Program-made: the position numbers and the translations under genes | Shown: piece after piece, positions 9,818 to 18,970 of the stretch | Position numbering within the stretch: the first letter of the stretch is position 1 | Layout of the letters: each line of letters opens with the position of its first letter | The notes under the pieces: model-generated | Databases searched by the model: none | What the model saw: only the letters and a program-made list of their open reading frames with translations | What the model was told of the DNA's origin: nothing | Assembly: GCF_000967245.1 (NCBI RefSeq) | Contig: NZ_KQ033877.1 | Location: forward strand, 562,770 to 626,769 | Length of the DNA stretch: 64,000 nucleotides | Source of the DNA: Bombilactobacillus mellis | GTDB lineage: Bacteria; Bacillota; Bacilli; Lactobacillales; Lactobacillaceae | Direction of reading: 5' to 3'

Positions 9818-11482
9818 ATGGATAATGCAAGTCAAACAGCCAAGACTTCTGAAGATAGCTCGCAAAGCAAAGCAACTTTAATTAAGGGGTCAGCTTGGAT
9901 GACTGCTGGGAGTATTTTCTCCCGCATACTGGGGGCAGTTTATGTTATTCCGTGGAATAACTGGTTTGGGTCCTTATTAACTGCCCAGTTAGCAAATTCT
10001 TTATTTGGCAAGGGCTACAATATTTATAGTTTGTTTTTAATTATTTCTACGGCAGGCATTCCGGGGGCAATTTCTAAACAAATTGCTCATTACAATGCTA
10101 TTAATGAGTATGCTGTCGGCAACAAGCTCTTTAAGCAGGGTTTAAAAATTATGGCCATCACAGGACTAATTACGGCAGCTATTATGTATTTTGGAGCACC
10201 ATTTTTAGCGATTGTTTTATCGGGTGGTGATCAAAAAGTTGTCCCGATTTTACGGGCTTTATCCTGGGCATTATTAATTATTCCGATAATGAGTATTGTC
10301 CGGGGGTATTTTCAAGGTTATGCCCAGATGGCTCCCTCAGCTATTTCCCAATTTATTGAACAAGTAGCACGGGTAATTTATATATTGGCAGCTACGTATT
10401 TTATTATGAAAATTCAGCACGGAAGCTATATTAGTGCAGTGGCGCAGTCTACTTTTGCAGCTTTTATTGGAGCACTTTTTGGTTTAGGCATCTTGGTCTG
10501 GTATTTTTTAAGACAATTACCACATTTGCGAAAATTGTCGCAGAACAGCAGCAATGTAGTTGCCGTTGATGAACAAAATTTCTTTTTAGAAATTTGGAGT
10601 CAGGCTTTACCTTTTATTATTTTAGATTCAGGCATTGTTTTATTTCAGATCTTTGATCAATCGACCTTTAGCTATATGATGAACTCATTCCACCATTTTT
10701 CTGAAGATACTTTGAGTTCGCTGTATGCACTCTTTGGTTTTAATACCAACAAGATTATTATGATTGTTGTGTCATTATCAACTGCTCTAGCTATCACCGC
10801 AGTTCCTTTATTGTCAGCGGCCTATTCACGCAAAGATTGGCGTAATGTTAGTGACCAAATTGGTAATACTTTACAATTATTTTTCCTAGTTATGTTGCCT
10901 TCAGCGTTAGGAATGTATGCTGTGGCGCGACCTTTGTATATTTTGTTTTATCGTTACGACCAACTAGGAATTTATATTTTACAGTTTAATTCAATAATTG
11001 CTATTTTGTTAGCCTTATTTACGGTTTTATCAGCCATTTTGCAGGGGTTATATCAAAATGGTTTGGCTATTAAATATTTTATCATCGGTTTTATTGTAAA
11101 AATAGTTGTGCAGTATCCTTGTGTTTATGCGTTTAAGACCTTTGGACCGCTAATGGCTACGGGAATTGGAATGTCAGTGACTTCTTTGTTAATGCTGCGG
11201 CTGCTGTGTTTTAAATTTGGCTTTGAAATTCGGCAAACTTTAAGGCGAACAATGGGAATTTTATTACTTTCAATTCTTATGTTATTGGTAGTTATAGCAG
11301 TTGATTATGCTGGATATCAATTTATTGCTCCTAATAACCGGATTTTATCTGTAGTATTATTAGTCATTGAAGTTATAATCGGTATTTTAATTTATGGTTA
11401 TTGTGTTTTAAAAGTCCGAATTGCAGAAAAAATCGTCGGCCCACGAGTAGCTCTGTGGCGCCAGAAATTACACATTAAATAA
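9818..11482 (+). CDS. murJ: lipid II flippase MurJ (YtgP-type)
   Basis: A 554-residue MOP-superfamily membrane protein with about 14 helices. The early segment KGSAWMTAGSIFSRILGAVYVIPW and the repeated alternation of helices and short loops are typical of the YtgP/MurJ polysaccharide-export group. Family role: moving undecaprenyl-linked peptidoglycan precursor across the membrane. I chose the ATG at 9818 over the TTG at 9815 because it is 8 nt from AGAGAGGA. The leuS-murJ order is conserved in this group of bacteria. A strong terminator follows. Confidence 0.88.
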   Translation: MDNASQTAKTSEDSSQSKATLIKGSAWMTAGSIFSRILGAVYVIPWNNWFGSLLTAQLANSLFGKGYNIYSLFLIISTAGIPGAISKQIAHYNAINEYAVGNKLFKQGLKIMAITGLITAAIMYFGAPFLAIVLSGGDQKVVPILRALSWALLIIPIMSIVRGYFQGYAQMAPSAISQFIEQVARVIYILAATYFIMKIQHGSYISAVAQSTFAAFIGALFGLGILVWYFLRQLPHLRKLSQNSSNVVAVDEQNFFLEIWSQALPFIILDSGIVLFQIFDQSTFSYMMNSFHHFSEDTLSSLYALFGFNTNKIIMIVVSLSTALAITAVPLLSAAYSRKDWRNVSDQIGNTLQLFFLVMLPSALGMYAVARPLYILFYRYDQLGIYILQFNSIIAILLALFTVLSAILQGLYQNGLAIKYFIIGFIVKIVVQYPCVYAFKTFGPLMATGIGMSVTSLLMLRLLCFKFGFEIRQTLRRTMGILLLSILMLLVVIAVDYAGYQFIAPNNRILSVVLLVIEVIIGILIYGYCVLKVRIAEKIVGPRVALWRQKLHIK

Positions 11483-11486
11483 AATA

Positions 11487-11522
11487 AAAAACTCAATTTG
11501 ATCTAAAATTGAGTTTTTTTAT
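11487..11522 (+). terminator. intrinsic terminator after murJ
   Basis: A perfect 9-bp stem, ACTCAATTT/AAATTGAGT (11491-11499/11506-11514), with T and A tails on both sides, so it could act in both directions. Confidence 0.88.
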
Positions 11523-11535
11523 TATTCGGAATGAT

Positions 11536-11568
11536 TGCAACCGCTTGCGGTTTGCGGTTTAATATAAT
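11536..11568 (+). promoter_or_regulatory. cre-like operator and -10 box
   Basis: TGCAACCGCTTGCG at 11536-11549 fits the symmetric catabolite-responsive-element pattern (TG-AA-CG-TT-C). It lies inside the dyad AACCGC-TT-GCGGTT. TATAAT follows at 11563-11568, but no good -35 is visible at normal spacing. CcpA control of the next gene is inferred only. Confidence 0.45.
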
Positions 11569-11592
11569 TGCAGTTGAAAAGAGGTGAATTAA

Positions 11593-11940
11593 ATGACTGA
11601 TTATGGTGAAAAATATGAACAATCTAATCAAGAAGCAGCTATTTTAAGACAGCAGTCTCCGGAAGAAATGAAAGCTTTTAGCGGCTTATTAAAAACTACG
11701 ATGCGAGAAGGCGCCCTAGATGTTAAAACTAAAGAAATGATTGCTTTAGGGATTGCGATTGCTGATCGGTGTGAAGGATGTATTATGGCGCATGTCCGCA
11801 ATAATTTAAAAAACGGTGTGACACTGGAACAATTAGCCGAAGTAGTTGATGTGGCTATTTTAATGGGTGGCGGTCCTTCAACCGTTTATGGAGCCAAAGC
11901 TTTGGCTTTTGCTAAATACTTGCAAGATCAGGAGCAATAA
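11593..11940 (+). CDS. carboxymuconolactone decarboxylase / AhpD-like protein
   Basis: A 115-residue protein of the all-helical CMD/AhpD family. The redox-type motif CEGC (C60, C63) with a nearby His (H67) in CEGCIMAHVRN matches the alkylhydroperoxidase-like branch. These are usually small cytosolic disulfide reductases or peroxidases; the real substrate here is unknown. Start ATG with GAGGTGA 5-11 nt upstream. Single-gene unit between two terminators. Confidence 0.85.
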   Translation: MTDYGEKYEQSNQEAAILRQQSPEEMKAFSGLLKTTMREGALDVKTKEMIALGIAIADRCEGCIMAHVRNNLKNGVTLEQLAEVVDVAILMGGGPSTVYGAKALAFAKYLQDQEQ

Positions 11941-11966
11941 CAGCTGAATTACTTTCAATAAAAATT

Positions 11967-11997
11967 ATCCCTTTAAAATATTTTAAAGGGATATTTT
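11967..11997. terminator. bidirectional terminator between convergent genes
   Basis: A perfect 12-bp inverted repeat, ATCCCTTTAAAA/TTTTAAAGGGAT (11967-11978/11981-11992), with a T run on the + side, between the AhpD-like gene and nnrD. Confidence 0.85.
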
Positions 11998-12013
11998 TAA
12001 AGTTTGATATTTA

Positions 12014-12862
12014 TTATTGAGCAGCAAATTTAGCCATCCAGAATGGAAGTTGTGGGGTAATCATTGAAGGTAAGACTACATAATGCTTTGGTGCCAGTTG
12101 TTCTGCAATGTAGCTATGCAAAAAAACTGCTGCTAAAAGTGCATCTTGCCAAGGGGAAAATTGGGCCAGAAAGCCGGCTATAATACCGGTTAGTGTATCA
12201 CCCATACCCCCAGTGGCCATAGCCGGCGAACCAGCGGTATTTTCATAAATATTTTGATCATTATTAAAGTAAATATGCGTTGGAGCACCCTTAAGTACCA
12301 AAGCAGCCTGGTTTGGAGCAATTTCTGAGAATACTTTTTGATTATTATAGAAAGTTTGCTGGGGAGGATTTAATCCACTTAATCTTTGCCATTCAATAAC
12401 ATGGGGGGTTAATACTACTGGAGCCTGACAGACAGTGAAATCAATTTTATTGTGCGCAATTAAATTTAAGGCGGAAGCATCAATAATAAGGTATTGCTGC
12501 TCTTGAATACGATTAAGAACTGCCATTAGTAATTTACTATTAGCAGCTGAAGTTTCTAAACCTGGTCCGATGGCAATAACATCTACCGTTGGCAAAAGCT
12601 GGAAAACTTGTTCAAAGTTATTAAGGTTTAAAACCATCGCCTCAGGTAATTGAGCATGGAGGCTGGTAAAATTACTGGGATCCGTAGCCACGCTCACTAA
12701 ACCTGCACCCGAATAAACTGCAGAAGTAGCAGCCATAATTGCCGCTCCTCCAAAATTGGCACTGCCGGCTATTAATAATACTTTGCCAAAAGTACCCTTA
12801 TGGGACTGCTGGGGTCGTGTTTGAATGACTTGGGATAAAATATTTTTTGTAAGTTTTTCCAT
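12014..12862 (-). CDS. nnrD: ADP-dependent NAD(P)H-hydrate dehydratase
   Basis: A 282-residue ribokinase-fold repair enzyme that converts damaged (S)-NAD(P)H hydrate back to NAD(P)H. Key segments: HKGTFGKVLLIAGSANFGGA near 21-40, SGAGLVSVAT near 51-60, and the nucleotide-binding ATGGMGDTLTGIIAGFLAQ near 215-233. It lacks the N-terminal epimerase domain found in fused versions, so NnrE must be encoded elsewhere. Starts at ATG 12862 and ends against the convergent AhpD-like gene. Confidence 0.92.
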   Translation of the reverse strand: MEKLTKNILSQVIQTRPQQSHKGTFGKVLLIAGSANFGGAAIMAATSAVYSGAGLVSVATDPSNFTSLHAQLPEAMVLNLNNFEQVFQLLPTVDVIAIGPGLETSAANSKLLMAVLNRIQEQQYLIIDASALNLIAHNKIDFTVCQAPVVLTPHVIEWQRLSGLNPPQQTFYNNQKVFSEIAPNQAALVLKGAPTHIYFNNDQNIYENTAGSPAMATGGMGDTLTGIIAGFLAQFSPWQDALLAAVFLHSYIAEQLAPKHYVVLPSMITPQLPFWMAKFAAQ

Positions 12863-12921
12863 AATTTTTAAATTTCCTAGTTACAAGTAACGTAAAATTT
12901 GATAAAATGTATATTTGTAAA

Positions 12922-13005
12922 GCCGCTGTGGCGGAATTGGCAGACGCGCAGCGTTCAGGTCGCTGTATGGTTTTCCATGTGCAGGTTCGACTCCTGTCAG
13001 CGGCA
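12922..13005 (+). tRNA. tRNA-Leu(CAG)
   Basis: Class II tRNA of 84 nt. The acceptor stem is GCCGCTG/CAGCGGC with discriminator A, and the anticodon loop TTCAGGT gives CAG (reads CUG). Discriminator A agrees with the UGGU of the leuS T-box. Anticodon CAG is not the isoacceptor that would read the CUC specifier, so another tRNA-Leu must do that. Confidence 0.96.
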
Positions 13006-13040
13006 ATATTCATTAGTTAAGTTGACTAGATAAAATTAGA

Positions 13041-13074
13041 AAAGTCTTAAAACATGGTTTTTAAGGCTTTTTTG
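13041..13074 (+). terminator. intrinsic terminator of tRNA-Leu
   Basis: The stem GTCTTAAAA/TTTTAAGGC (with G-T pairs) is followed by a run of T. Confidence 0.75.
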
Positions 13075-13451
13075 TTGCAGTTTGAAACTTTTTAAATCTG
13101 TGTTCATGATAAACCTAAGCGCGCTTAACTTCAATTGTTTGATTTTAAGAAACTAGAATTCTCGGTGAGTCCAAAAATTTAATATTCTTAATCAGAGAAA
13201 AATTAGCTGCTGAAAAAGGTGAGTTGTAAGTTAATAAGGATACATTATCTTCAATGAGCGAGACGCTATTATCGGTAAAATTTGAGAGATTTGACATATA
13301 TTGTTAAAAGAATAGTCTAATAGCAACTATTTTATGACATTCTGAAAGTATTTATTGAGGTTCTTGTAGATGATCTAAATTATACTTATTTATATTGATT
13401 GCTTTGAACAATAAAAAAGCCCTTAAAAGGGGCTTGTTATTATAGAAAGAA

Positions 13452-14303
13452 CTATTTCATTGACGTTTGAGACTTTCCGCTAACTTTTTCGTTCGTAAAG
13501 GTAACATTAAAGTTAGCCCCAGTTTCTCCTTTGATGTTTGAGGTAAAAGAATCCATTTCGCTTGATTGATTACCAATCTTACTTTCTGAATACTGGTTTG
13601 GTTTACCAAACTTATTAAATATTTCTTCTTTACTCTGTCCATTTTGGATTGTATTAAAATCCTGCAATGAAATTTTTTTATTTCTCTGTACTTTTAGGCC
13701 GGTAATAGTTTTTGAAATTGCTTTACCATTGGAAAACCCTACAGAAAAATTACCGCCAAATTCTCCGCCTTGAATTTTATCCCAGATTTTTTCTTCAGCC
13801 TTAACATTTTGTATTGTCTGACTAGATGTTGTAGAAGGTTTGCCAAATTTTGATTCTAGTTCACTTTCACTAGTGCCGTCATTTTCTCCAAGCTGTATAG
13901 CTTTATAATCTTCTAGACTAGGACCATTTGCTTTTGGATTTTTTTCTTTTCTTTGTACATTTTCAGTTTTTAAATTATTGGAACTTTTATTTTGTTTTGA
14001 TGATGAACCAGAGCCTATTCCCGCTGTAATGAATAAAATTAAAATAACAGCCAGTAGCCAAAACCACCATTTTTTATAAAAAGGTTTTTTAGACTTTTGC
14101 GGTGGTTGTTGATACCCACCATTGGAATATTGATAACCATTAGGTTGTTGGTAATAACCTTGCTGATTATAATTACCATTAGGTTGCGGTGGCTGTTGAT
14201 AATTGCCATTATAGTTAGGATATTGTTGATTATTAGGTGGGTACCCATTATTAGTTGGTGGTAGAGGCTGTTCTCTTTTTTCAGTATTAAATTTTTTTCT
14301 CAT
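13452..14303 (-). CDS. membrane-anchored protein with Gln/Asn/Pro-rich tail and two BLIP-like repeats
   Basis: A 283-residue protein of unknown function. Residues 1-70 are cytoplasmic-type low complexity, rich in Asn, Gln, Pro, Tyr and Gly. A hydrophobic helix follows at about 77-96 after KKPFYKKWWFW. The outer part holds two similar modules, each starting with a D-(Y/F)-x-(A/T)-I-Q pattern and containing a KFGKP motif (near 152 and 238). This spacing resembles the SmpA/BLIP-like (DUF3862-type) fold, an inference from pattern only. ATG start at 14303. No operon partner. Confidence 0.75.
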   Translation of the reverse strand: MRKKFNTEKREQPLPPTNNGYPPNNQQYPNYNGNYQQPPQPNGNYNQQGYYQQPNGYQYSNGGYQQPPQKSKKPFYKKWWFWLLAVILILFITAGIGSGSSSKQNKSSNNLKTENVQRKEKNPKANGPSLEDYKAIQLGENDGTSESELESKFGKPSTTSSQTIQNVKAEEKIWDKIQGGEFGGNFSVGFSNGKAISKTITGLKVQRNKKISLQDFNTIQNGQSKEEIFNKFGKPNQYSESKIGNQSSEMDSFTSNIKGETGANFNVTFTNEKVSGKSQTSMK

Positions 14304-15149
14304 CTTGATTACTCCATTATGTATTAATATTTTTTAAAATCTTTAAATTTGTCATTTGATTTAATTTTAGCATTTATAATTTATAAACATATAAAAAATA
14401 AATAATTAATTTAAATAACTAATTTTTATTATATATTGATCTTGCCATCTGGTTTTGTTAAAAGATTTTTGGTATTATCCTGGATTTTAGGATCATTGCT
14501 TGCTGGCAAGGCTTCTTGATAATAAACTATATAATCGTATAGGACATTTACATATGTTTTAAAGGATTTCTTTACTTACTAACTAAAAAACAATTGCTCA
14601 CTGTTCGTTTTGAAAAATTTAATTCTCCAGCAAAATCTTTTATTAATATGTCAATGTCTAAGCATAAAAATTTTAATATATCAGTCTTATGAGTCCTGTA
14701 TGTCTTTTAACTAATTAATTTATATGAAATTTGTAATACCGGTTATTTAGCAAATCTCTTAGTTGTCATATTCTAATTGTTTAACCATTGATAATTTAAT
14801 TTATGATGTTTTTACTTTAAACAAAAGTTATTCCCACTATCAATTTTTGCACTACAATTATAATGTAAATGTACTAACTAATAAGGAGATAAAATTGTTG
14901 ATGTTTGATGAAAGCTTAAACAATTGATAAGGGTAATCTTGATTGAGTAAATCTTCCAGAAATAAGCGATCTTGCTTAATTAAGCGTTTTTATTGTTAGG
15001 AATGGATAAATTCCAAATATTCAAACATCTAGTAAGTAACTAAAAGAATTAAGTATGTAAATACATTACTTTCTTAAAGGTAAAGAAAGAGTTTTTAATT
15101 TTTAATAATTAAATCATATAGAACTGTTACAGGACTTTAAGTAATAAAA
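14304..15149. other. intergenic stretch, no gene seen
   Basis: About 850 bp of very AT-rich DNA with stops in all frames. It holds a perfect 12-bp palindrome GCTTAATTAAGC near 14976 with a following T run (weak terminator-like) and an AAGGAG near 14881 that leads only to an 11-codon open frame. No convincing peptide gene or RNA is visible. Confidence 0.5.
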
Positions 15150-15686
15150 ATGAATTTTATGGGGATGAATGTTTTGCATAGGACAGTAACTAAAGAAGAT
15201 TTAGCAAGCAGCTTTTTTACTAAATTAAAGCAGAAACACATTTCTGCAAAAGAAGCAGCAGAAAATATGCATCTAGCTCAGAGCACTTTAAGTATGTGGA
15301 AAGAAAAAAAAGATATACCCGATCAACAACTTGTCAATGCAGCCAAATATTTACAAGATGGCGATTTTTCGACGCAAGTATCTAATTATTTATTTGGATG
15401 GCCGACTTTAATTGAAGATAAAAACTTGAATATTGATCCTTTAAGTCTTTGGGTGCACTTGCTAATTGTTGAGAAGGAAAAATCTAGTATCTCTTATGAT
15501 TTAGAAGAGATTTTAGTTCATTCAAATTTTAATATAAGCGACCGATCAACTATAATCAGCTCAATTAGAATGCTCCAAAACGAAGCTGCGATAGAAAATC
15601 GTTTAAGTACTTTATTAATTGATAATTATAATATTACAGATAATGAATTACACCCAGTGGCAAGCAAGTTTGACAAATATCATTAA
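15150..15686 (+). CDS. helix-turn-helix (XRE-like) regulator
   Basis: A 178-residue protein. Residues about 17-60 look like a Cro/CI-type HTH: FTKLKQKHISAKEAAENMHL, then AQSTLSMWKEKKDIPDQQL. The remaining 110 residues are unassigned and probably mediate oligomerisation. The start is uncertain: ATG codons at 15150, 15159 and 15165 are in frame and only a weak AGGAC lies upstream. It may be a phage- or element-derived regulator. No partner gene is adjacent. Confidence 0.7.
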   Translation: MNFMGMNVLHRTVTKEDLASSFFTKLKQKHISAKEAAENMHLAQSTLSMWKEKKDIPDQQLVNAAKYLQDGDFSTQVSNYLFGWPTLIEDKNLNIDPLSLWVHLLIVEKEKSSISYDLEEILVHSNFNISDRSTIISSIRMLQNEAAIENRLSTLLIDNYNITDNELHPVASKFDKYH

Positions 15687-16114
15687 TGGGTTGTCAAACA
15701 TGCAATGGAGCAAATTAGTTCAATTACTAAGTGAACAAATTAGATAGAAAACGATATAGAAGTTGTTTGAAATATGTAAATTTCAAAAAAGCAGCTATTG
15801 TCTAGGTGCAATTTAACAAGATAAAAACCTAATTATGCTACACCTGATCTCACTTTGCTAAATAATTTTGATATTATGGTTATGTCACGCCTGATGTCAA
15901 AGATAAAATGTCTGTAATTTGCTTGATAAGCATGCTAATATGTAAGAATTAAAGCTATTTGTTATACTTTATGGTAATGAGTACAATTTATCTAATATGA
16001 AAATCACTGATTCTGTTCTTAGGTATCGTCCGATTTTGACGATAGTCATCAAAAATATTGATATGTTCGAACTGGCATTGATAAGGAGACAGACTAAAAA
16101 GAGGGGAAGCAGAA
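15687..16114. other. intergenic stretch, nothing recognised
   Basis: About 430 bp, AT-rich, no open frame of note on either strand. The last 20 bp carry the ribosome-binding site (GAGGGGAAG) of the following small gene. Confidence 0.4.
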
Positions 16115-16315
16115 ATGAATAAAAAAACATTTTGGAGAATTATTGGGGGTATTTTTCTTTTTATTGCATTGCTATTAGGAGTTTTTGCAAAAGAGCCGTT
16201 TATTAATTTGGTTGTAAATAATAATGAGTTAGCATTATCTGGTTCGTTCTCACTTTTGTTTTTGGTGATGGGAATTATTTCCATGGGCTACTCTATTTTT
16301 ATAAAGCGTGAATAA
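16115..16315 (+). CDS. small membrane protein
   Basis: A 66-residue protein with two hydrophobic helices (about 8-25 and 40-60), a short outer loop containing NNNELALSGS, and a basic C-terminus (KRE). A strong GAGGGGAAG lies upstream and an intrinsic terminator just downstream, so this is likely a real single-gene unit. Function unknown. Confidence 0.65.
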   Translation: MNKKTFWRIIGGIFLFIALLLGVFAKEPFINLVVNNNELALSGSFSLLFLVMGIISMGYSIFIKRE

Positions 16316-16330
16316 AATTTGTTTTGATAA

Positions 16331-16360
16331 AAGGACGGATCTAATATCCGTCCTTTTTTA
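16331..16360 (+). terminator. intrinsic terminator
   Basis: A perfect 10-bp stem, AAGGACGGAT/ATCCGTCCTT, followed by a T run. Confidence 0.88.
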
Positions 16361-16623
16361 TCGGTTAGCTGACATTTTTAGATTTTTTTGAGTCGTTACA
16401 ATAAACGTTATGACTGGAATTTTATGGTAAGAACTTGTCTTGCAGGTATTTCAACTTGCTCATTCTTACTCATAAATAAGTTAATTATGCAAATTTAAGA
16501 TAAGCAATGTTTTATAAATAAACCAGTTTTTTTAACGATTTTATAAAAGCAATAGATATGTGGAGATATGATAACAAAGAAAAATTTATAGCAGTAGTAA
16601 TTATAAATTATACCTTTAAATTC

Positions 16624-16772
16624 TCTTTAATTTTGTTTCAATGTAACAATCGGCTAATTTTTCTACAGGTTTATTAAATGGTATAAGCTTATTTTCATCA
16701 GCAAATTCAATCATATGATTTTGCCAAAATATTAGTTTAACTAAGTTCAATTTTATCCTAACAATTTTTTAT
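16624..16772 (-). pseudogene. C-terminal gene remnant
   Basis: Read on the minus strand, about 45-50 codons are open with protein-like composition (containing FWQNHMIEFADENKLIPF and ending LADCYIETKLKRI before a stop). There is no start codon with a ribosome-binding site, and upstream is a stop. I do not recognise the family. A weakly similar C-terminus (pattern D-x-YIE-x-KL) occurs in the remnant at 26030-26160. The rest of 16361-16782 holds nothing recognisable. Confidence 0.4.
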
Positions 16773-16782
16773 AAGTGTCCAA

Positions 16783-17520
16783 TCATTTCATCCCGCTTTT
16801 AAAGCGTTTACTAATTGTGAGACCTGACCATATAAACACTAGGACAGTAAGAACTAGCAAAAAGCCAAGCATAAGTAACATCTGCTGTGGATTTTCGAGC
16901 AATAGCTTTAACATTCGTGCAATCCAGGACCACGGCAAAATCCACCAGATTCTATCTCCAAGTGAAGTCTCACATAAGGCGGCGATAATAATTCCCGCCA
17001 TACCTATACCCAAAGTAGCTGCAACACTGGTTAAGTAGCTAACTGTGAAGTAGATCATATATTGTGCGAGGCTAAAAAACACTGTCAGAATAACCATTAA
17101 GCTCAATAATCCAAACGATAAGGGCTTTTTCAAAACTGCAAAACCAGATGCAAAAATTGCAGTTGCCACTAGAACACATACAGCAAATGAAAGCCAAGCC
17201 ATCAGCACCTGCCCCCAAAAGGCGATGGTTCGAGATGGGATAAGACTAATTAAATTTTTATAATTACCGGCTTTTTCTTCTTGATCACGACATAAACTGG
17301 CAATAATGGCTATTGGCAAAGGTAAAGCCATGGCTAGTAATTCAAAGAAAATAAAACTGATCTGATTAACGGTCATTATGGACAAACGTGAACGCAGATA
17401 AAGGACTAAGACTAATGGATACAGGATAGTGGCAAGTAAATGTAGTAACGGGAAGAGGCCCCGTTTTTGTTTAATAAAATTACTATTTATAGCGCGCTTT
17501 AATTGAATCATGGTTGTCAT
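16783..17520 (-). CDS. lantibiotic-immunity-type ABC permease (LanG/MutG-like)
   Basis: A 245-residue membrane protein with six hydrophobic segments and the N-terminal IQLKRAINSNFIKQKRGLFPLLH pattern of bacitracin/lantibiotic-immunity permeases. It is the last gene of a three-gene operon and overlaps the preceding permease by 4 bp (ATG/stop overlap at 17517-17520), implying translational coupling. Expected role: second half of the membrane channel of a LanFEG exporter that removes lantibiotics from the membrane. No bacteriocin gene is seen nearby. Confidence 0.85.
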   Translation of the reverse strand: MTTMIQLKRAINSNFIKQKRGLFPLLHLLATILYPLVLVLYLRSRLSIMTVNQISFIFFELLAMALPLPIAIIASLCRDQEEKAGNYKNLISLIPSRTIAFWGQVLMAWLSFAVCVLVATAIFASGFAVLKKPLSFGLLSLMVILTVFFSLAQYMIYFTVSYLTSVAATLGIGMAGIIIAALCETSLGDRIWWILPWSWIARMLKLLLENPQQMLLMLGFLLVLTVLVFIWSGLTISKRFKSGMK

Positions 17521-18275
17521 TTAGTAATCTCCTGTCTTTTAAAGGACCAACTAGCTAAGCCGCTCAGGACCACAAAGCAGATTAAGCTTAATATGAGACC
17601 CAGAGGTATGGATTGACTGCTTAAAAATGTGCTATTAGCAGGTAGTGGAATTCCGTTAATATGCATGCGTGTAATGGGCATCAAAATACGCAAATCCCAA
17701 GCATATGGAAAAATCAGCCAGCTGTCAGTGGTCGCAATACCTGTGCCCATCAAAAGGGGTGCTAGCGTGTTTAAAATAATGGGTACGTAGAAAATTGTTT
17801 TACGTGACAGCCAAAGACAAAACGGAATTTGCCATAAAGTGGTTAACCAAATAACCCCCACTGCCAGCAGACAGTTACCCAACGAAGTAATACTAGGTGT
17901 ATCTAGCCATAATGAGTTTAGAATCAATACAACACTAACAATTAAAGTACTAATCAAAGTCATTACCGCAATCAACCCAATACGAGTCAACTCGATTCGG
18001 CTTAAACTAACAGCTCGACCACTATAGATCATATAACGAGTGGATTTTTTTTCGTTGCGGTCAATAGTTCCGGCTAAAGTGGCGATTAAAGCATTGATCC
18101 AAATAATTGACCAGTGATTAATGATTGTTTCATCACTAAGCTTAAGAATTTCTGTACCGCCGAGAGCACTAAACCCTAAAGCTACCAAAATCCCGATTAA
18201 AGGAAAAAGCCAAATTGCCCGCACTAAGTGATTATGCCGGAGCTTAAGTACCTCAGCTTTGAAATAGCGTGCCAT
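17517..18275 (-). CDS. lantibiotic-immunity-type ABC permease (LanE/MutE/EpiE-like)
   Basis: A 252-residue permease with six hydrophobic segments. The N-terminus KAEVLKLRHNHLVRAIWLFP and the central NHWSIIWINALIATLAG followed by DRNEKKSTRYMIYSGRAV are characteristic of the MutE/EpiE immunity group. It lies 2 nt after the ATPase gene and overlaps the next permease by 4 bp. The paired E and G permeases with one ATPase define a LanFEG-like transporter. Confidence 0.87.
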   Translation of the reverse strand: MARYFKAEVLKLRHNHLVRAIWLFPLIGILVALGFSALGGTEILKLSDETIINHWSIIWINALIATLAGTIDRNEKKSTRYMIYSGRAVSLSRIELTRIGLIAVMTLISTLIVSVVLILNSLWLDTPSITSLGNCLLAVGVIWLTTLWQIPFCLWLSRKTIFYVPIILNTLAPLLMGTGIATTDSWLIFPYAWDLRILMPITRMHINGIPLPANSTFLSSQSIPLGLILSLICFVVLSGLASWSFKRQEITK

Positions 18276-18277
18276 GA

Positions 18278-18970
18278 CTATACCTCCTGAACAACTTGAT
18301 TAAAGAGGGCTTCTAAATCTGTTGTTTTATCATAAGCCTGTTCCAGCTTAAGCTCTCCATGATTAATAAACGCAATATAGTCTGCTAAATGTTCAACTTC
18401 CGACAAGATATGGCTGGAAATAATGATGGTGATCCCCTGATCTTTAAAGTCACTAATAATTTGGCGTAATTCTTGAATTCCTAAAGGATCAAGCCCGTTT
18501 GTTGGTTCGTCCAAAATTAAGAGTTGCGGGTGATTAATCAAGGCTAGGGCAATTCCTAGTCGTTGTTTCATACCCAATGAATAATTTTTGGCCGGTTGGC
18601 TGCCTACATCAGCTAAATTAACAGCTTTTAAGACTTCTGAAATCCGTGACTCCGGCAAGCCTAACATAGTGGTAATCACTCTTAAATTATCTTGTGCACT
18701 TAAGTTGCCATATAAAGGGGCATTTTCAATCAAAGATCCAATCGTTAATAGATCTTGTCGGCTCCAAGGATGGCCATTAATTTCAACGCTGCCGCTGGTA
18801 GCCGTAATCATACCTGAAATGATCTTCATAATAGTCGTTTTGCCTGCTCCATTAGGTCCAATTAAACAATATACTTTGTTTTTGGGCACATGAATAGAAA
18901 CAGATTTAAGAGCTTGTTTTCTCCGATAGGTTTTACTCAGTTCTTTTGTTTCAAGGATATTTTGTGTCAT
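18278..18970 (-). CDS. lantibiotic-immunity-type ABC ATPase (LanF-like)
   Basis: A 230-residue ABC ATPase. Walker A is GPNGAGKTT (38-46), the signature region is YSLGMKQRLGIALAL, Walker B is LLILDEPTNGLDP, and the H-loop lies in IIISSHILSE. The signature YSLGMKQRLG and the C-terminus with LEALFNQVVQ are typical of the antibiotic-immunity (bcrA/LanF) group. I chose the ATG at 18970 because AAGGAG sits about 10 nt upstream; the longer open frame to 19048 has no ribosome-binding site. First gene of the operon. Confidence 0.9.
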   Translation of the reverse strand: MTQNILETKELSKTYRRKQALKSVSIHVPKNKVYCLIGPNGAGKTTIMKIISGMITATSGSVEINGHPWSRQDLLTIGSLIENAPLYGNLSAQDNLRVITTMLGLPESRISEVLKAVNLADVGSQPAKNYSLGMKQRLGIALALINHPQLLILDEPTNGLDPLGIQELRQIISDFKDQGITIIISSHILSEVEHLADYIAFINHGELKLEQAYDKTTDLEALFNQVVQEV

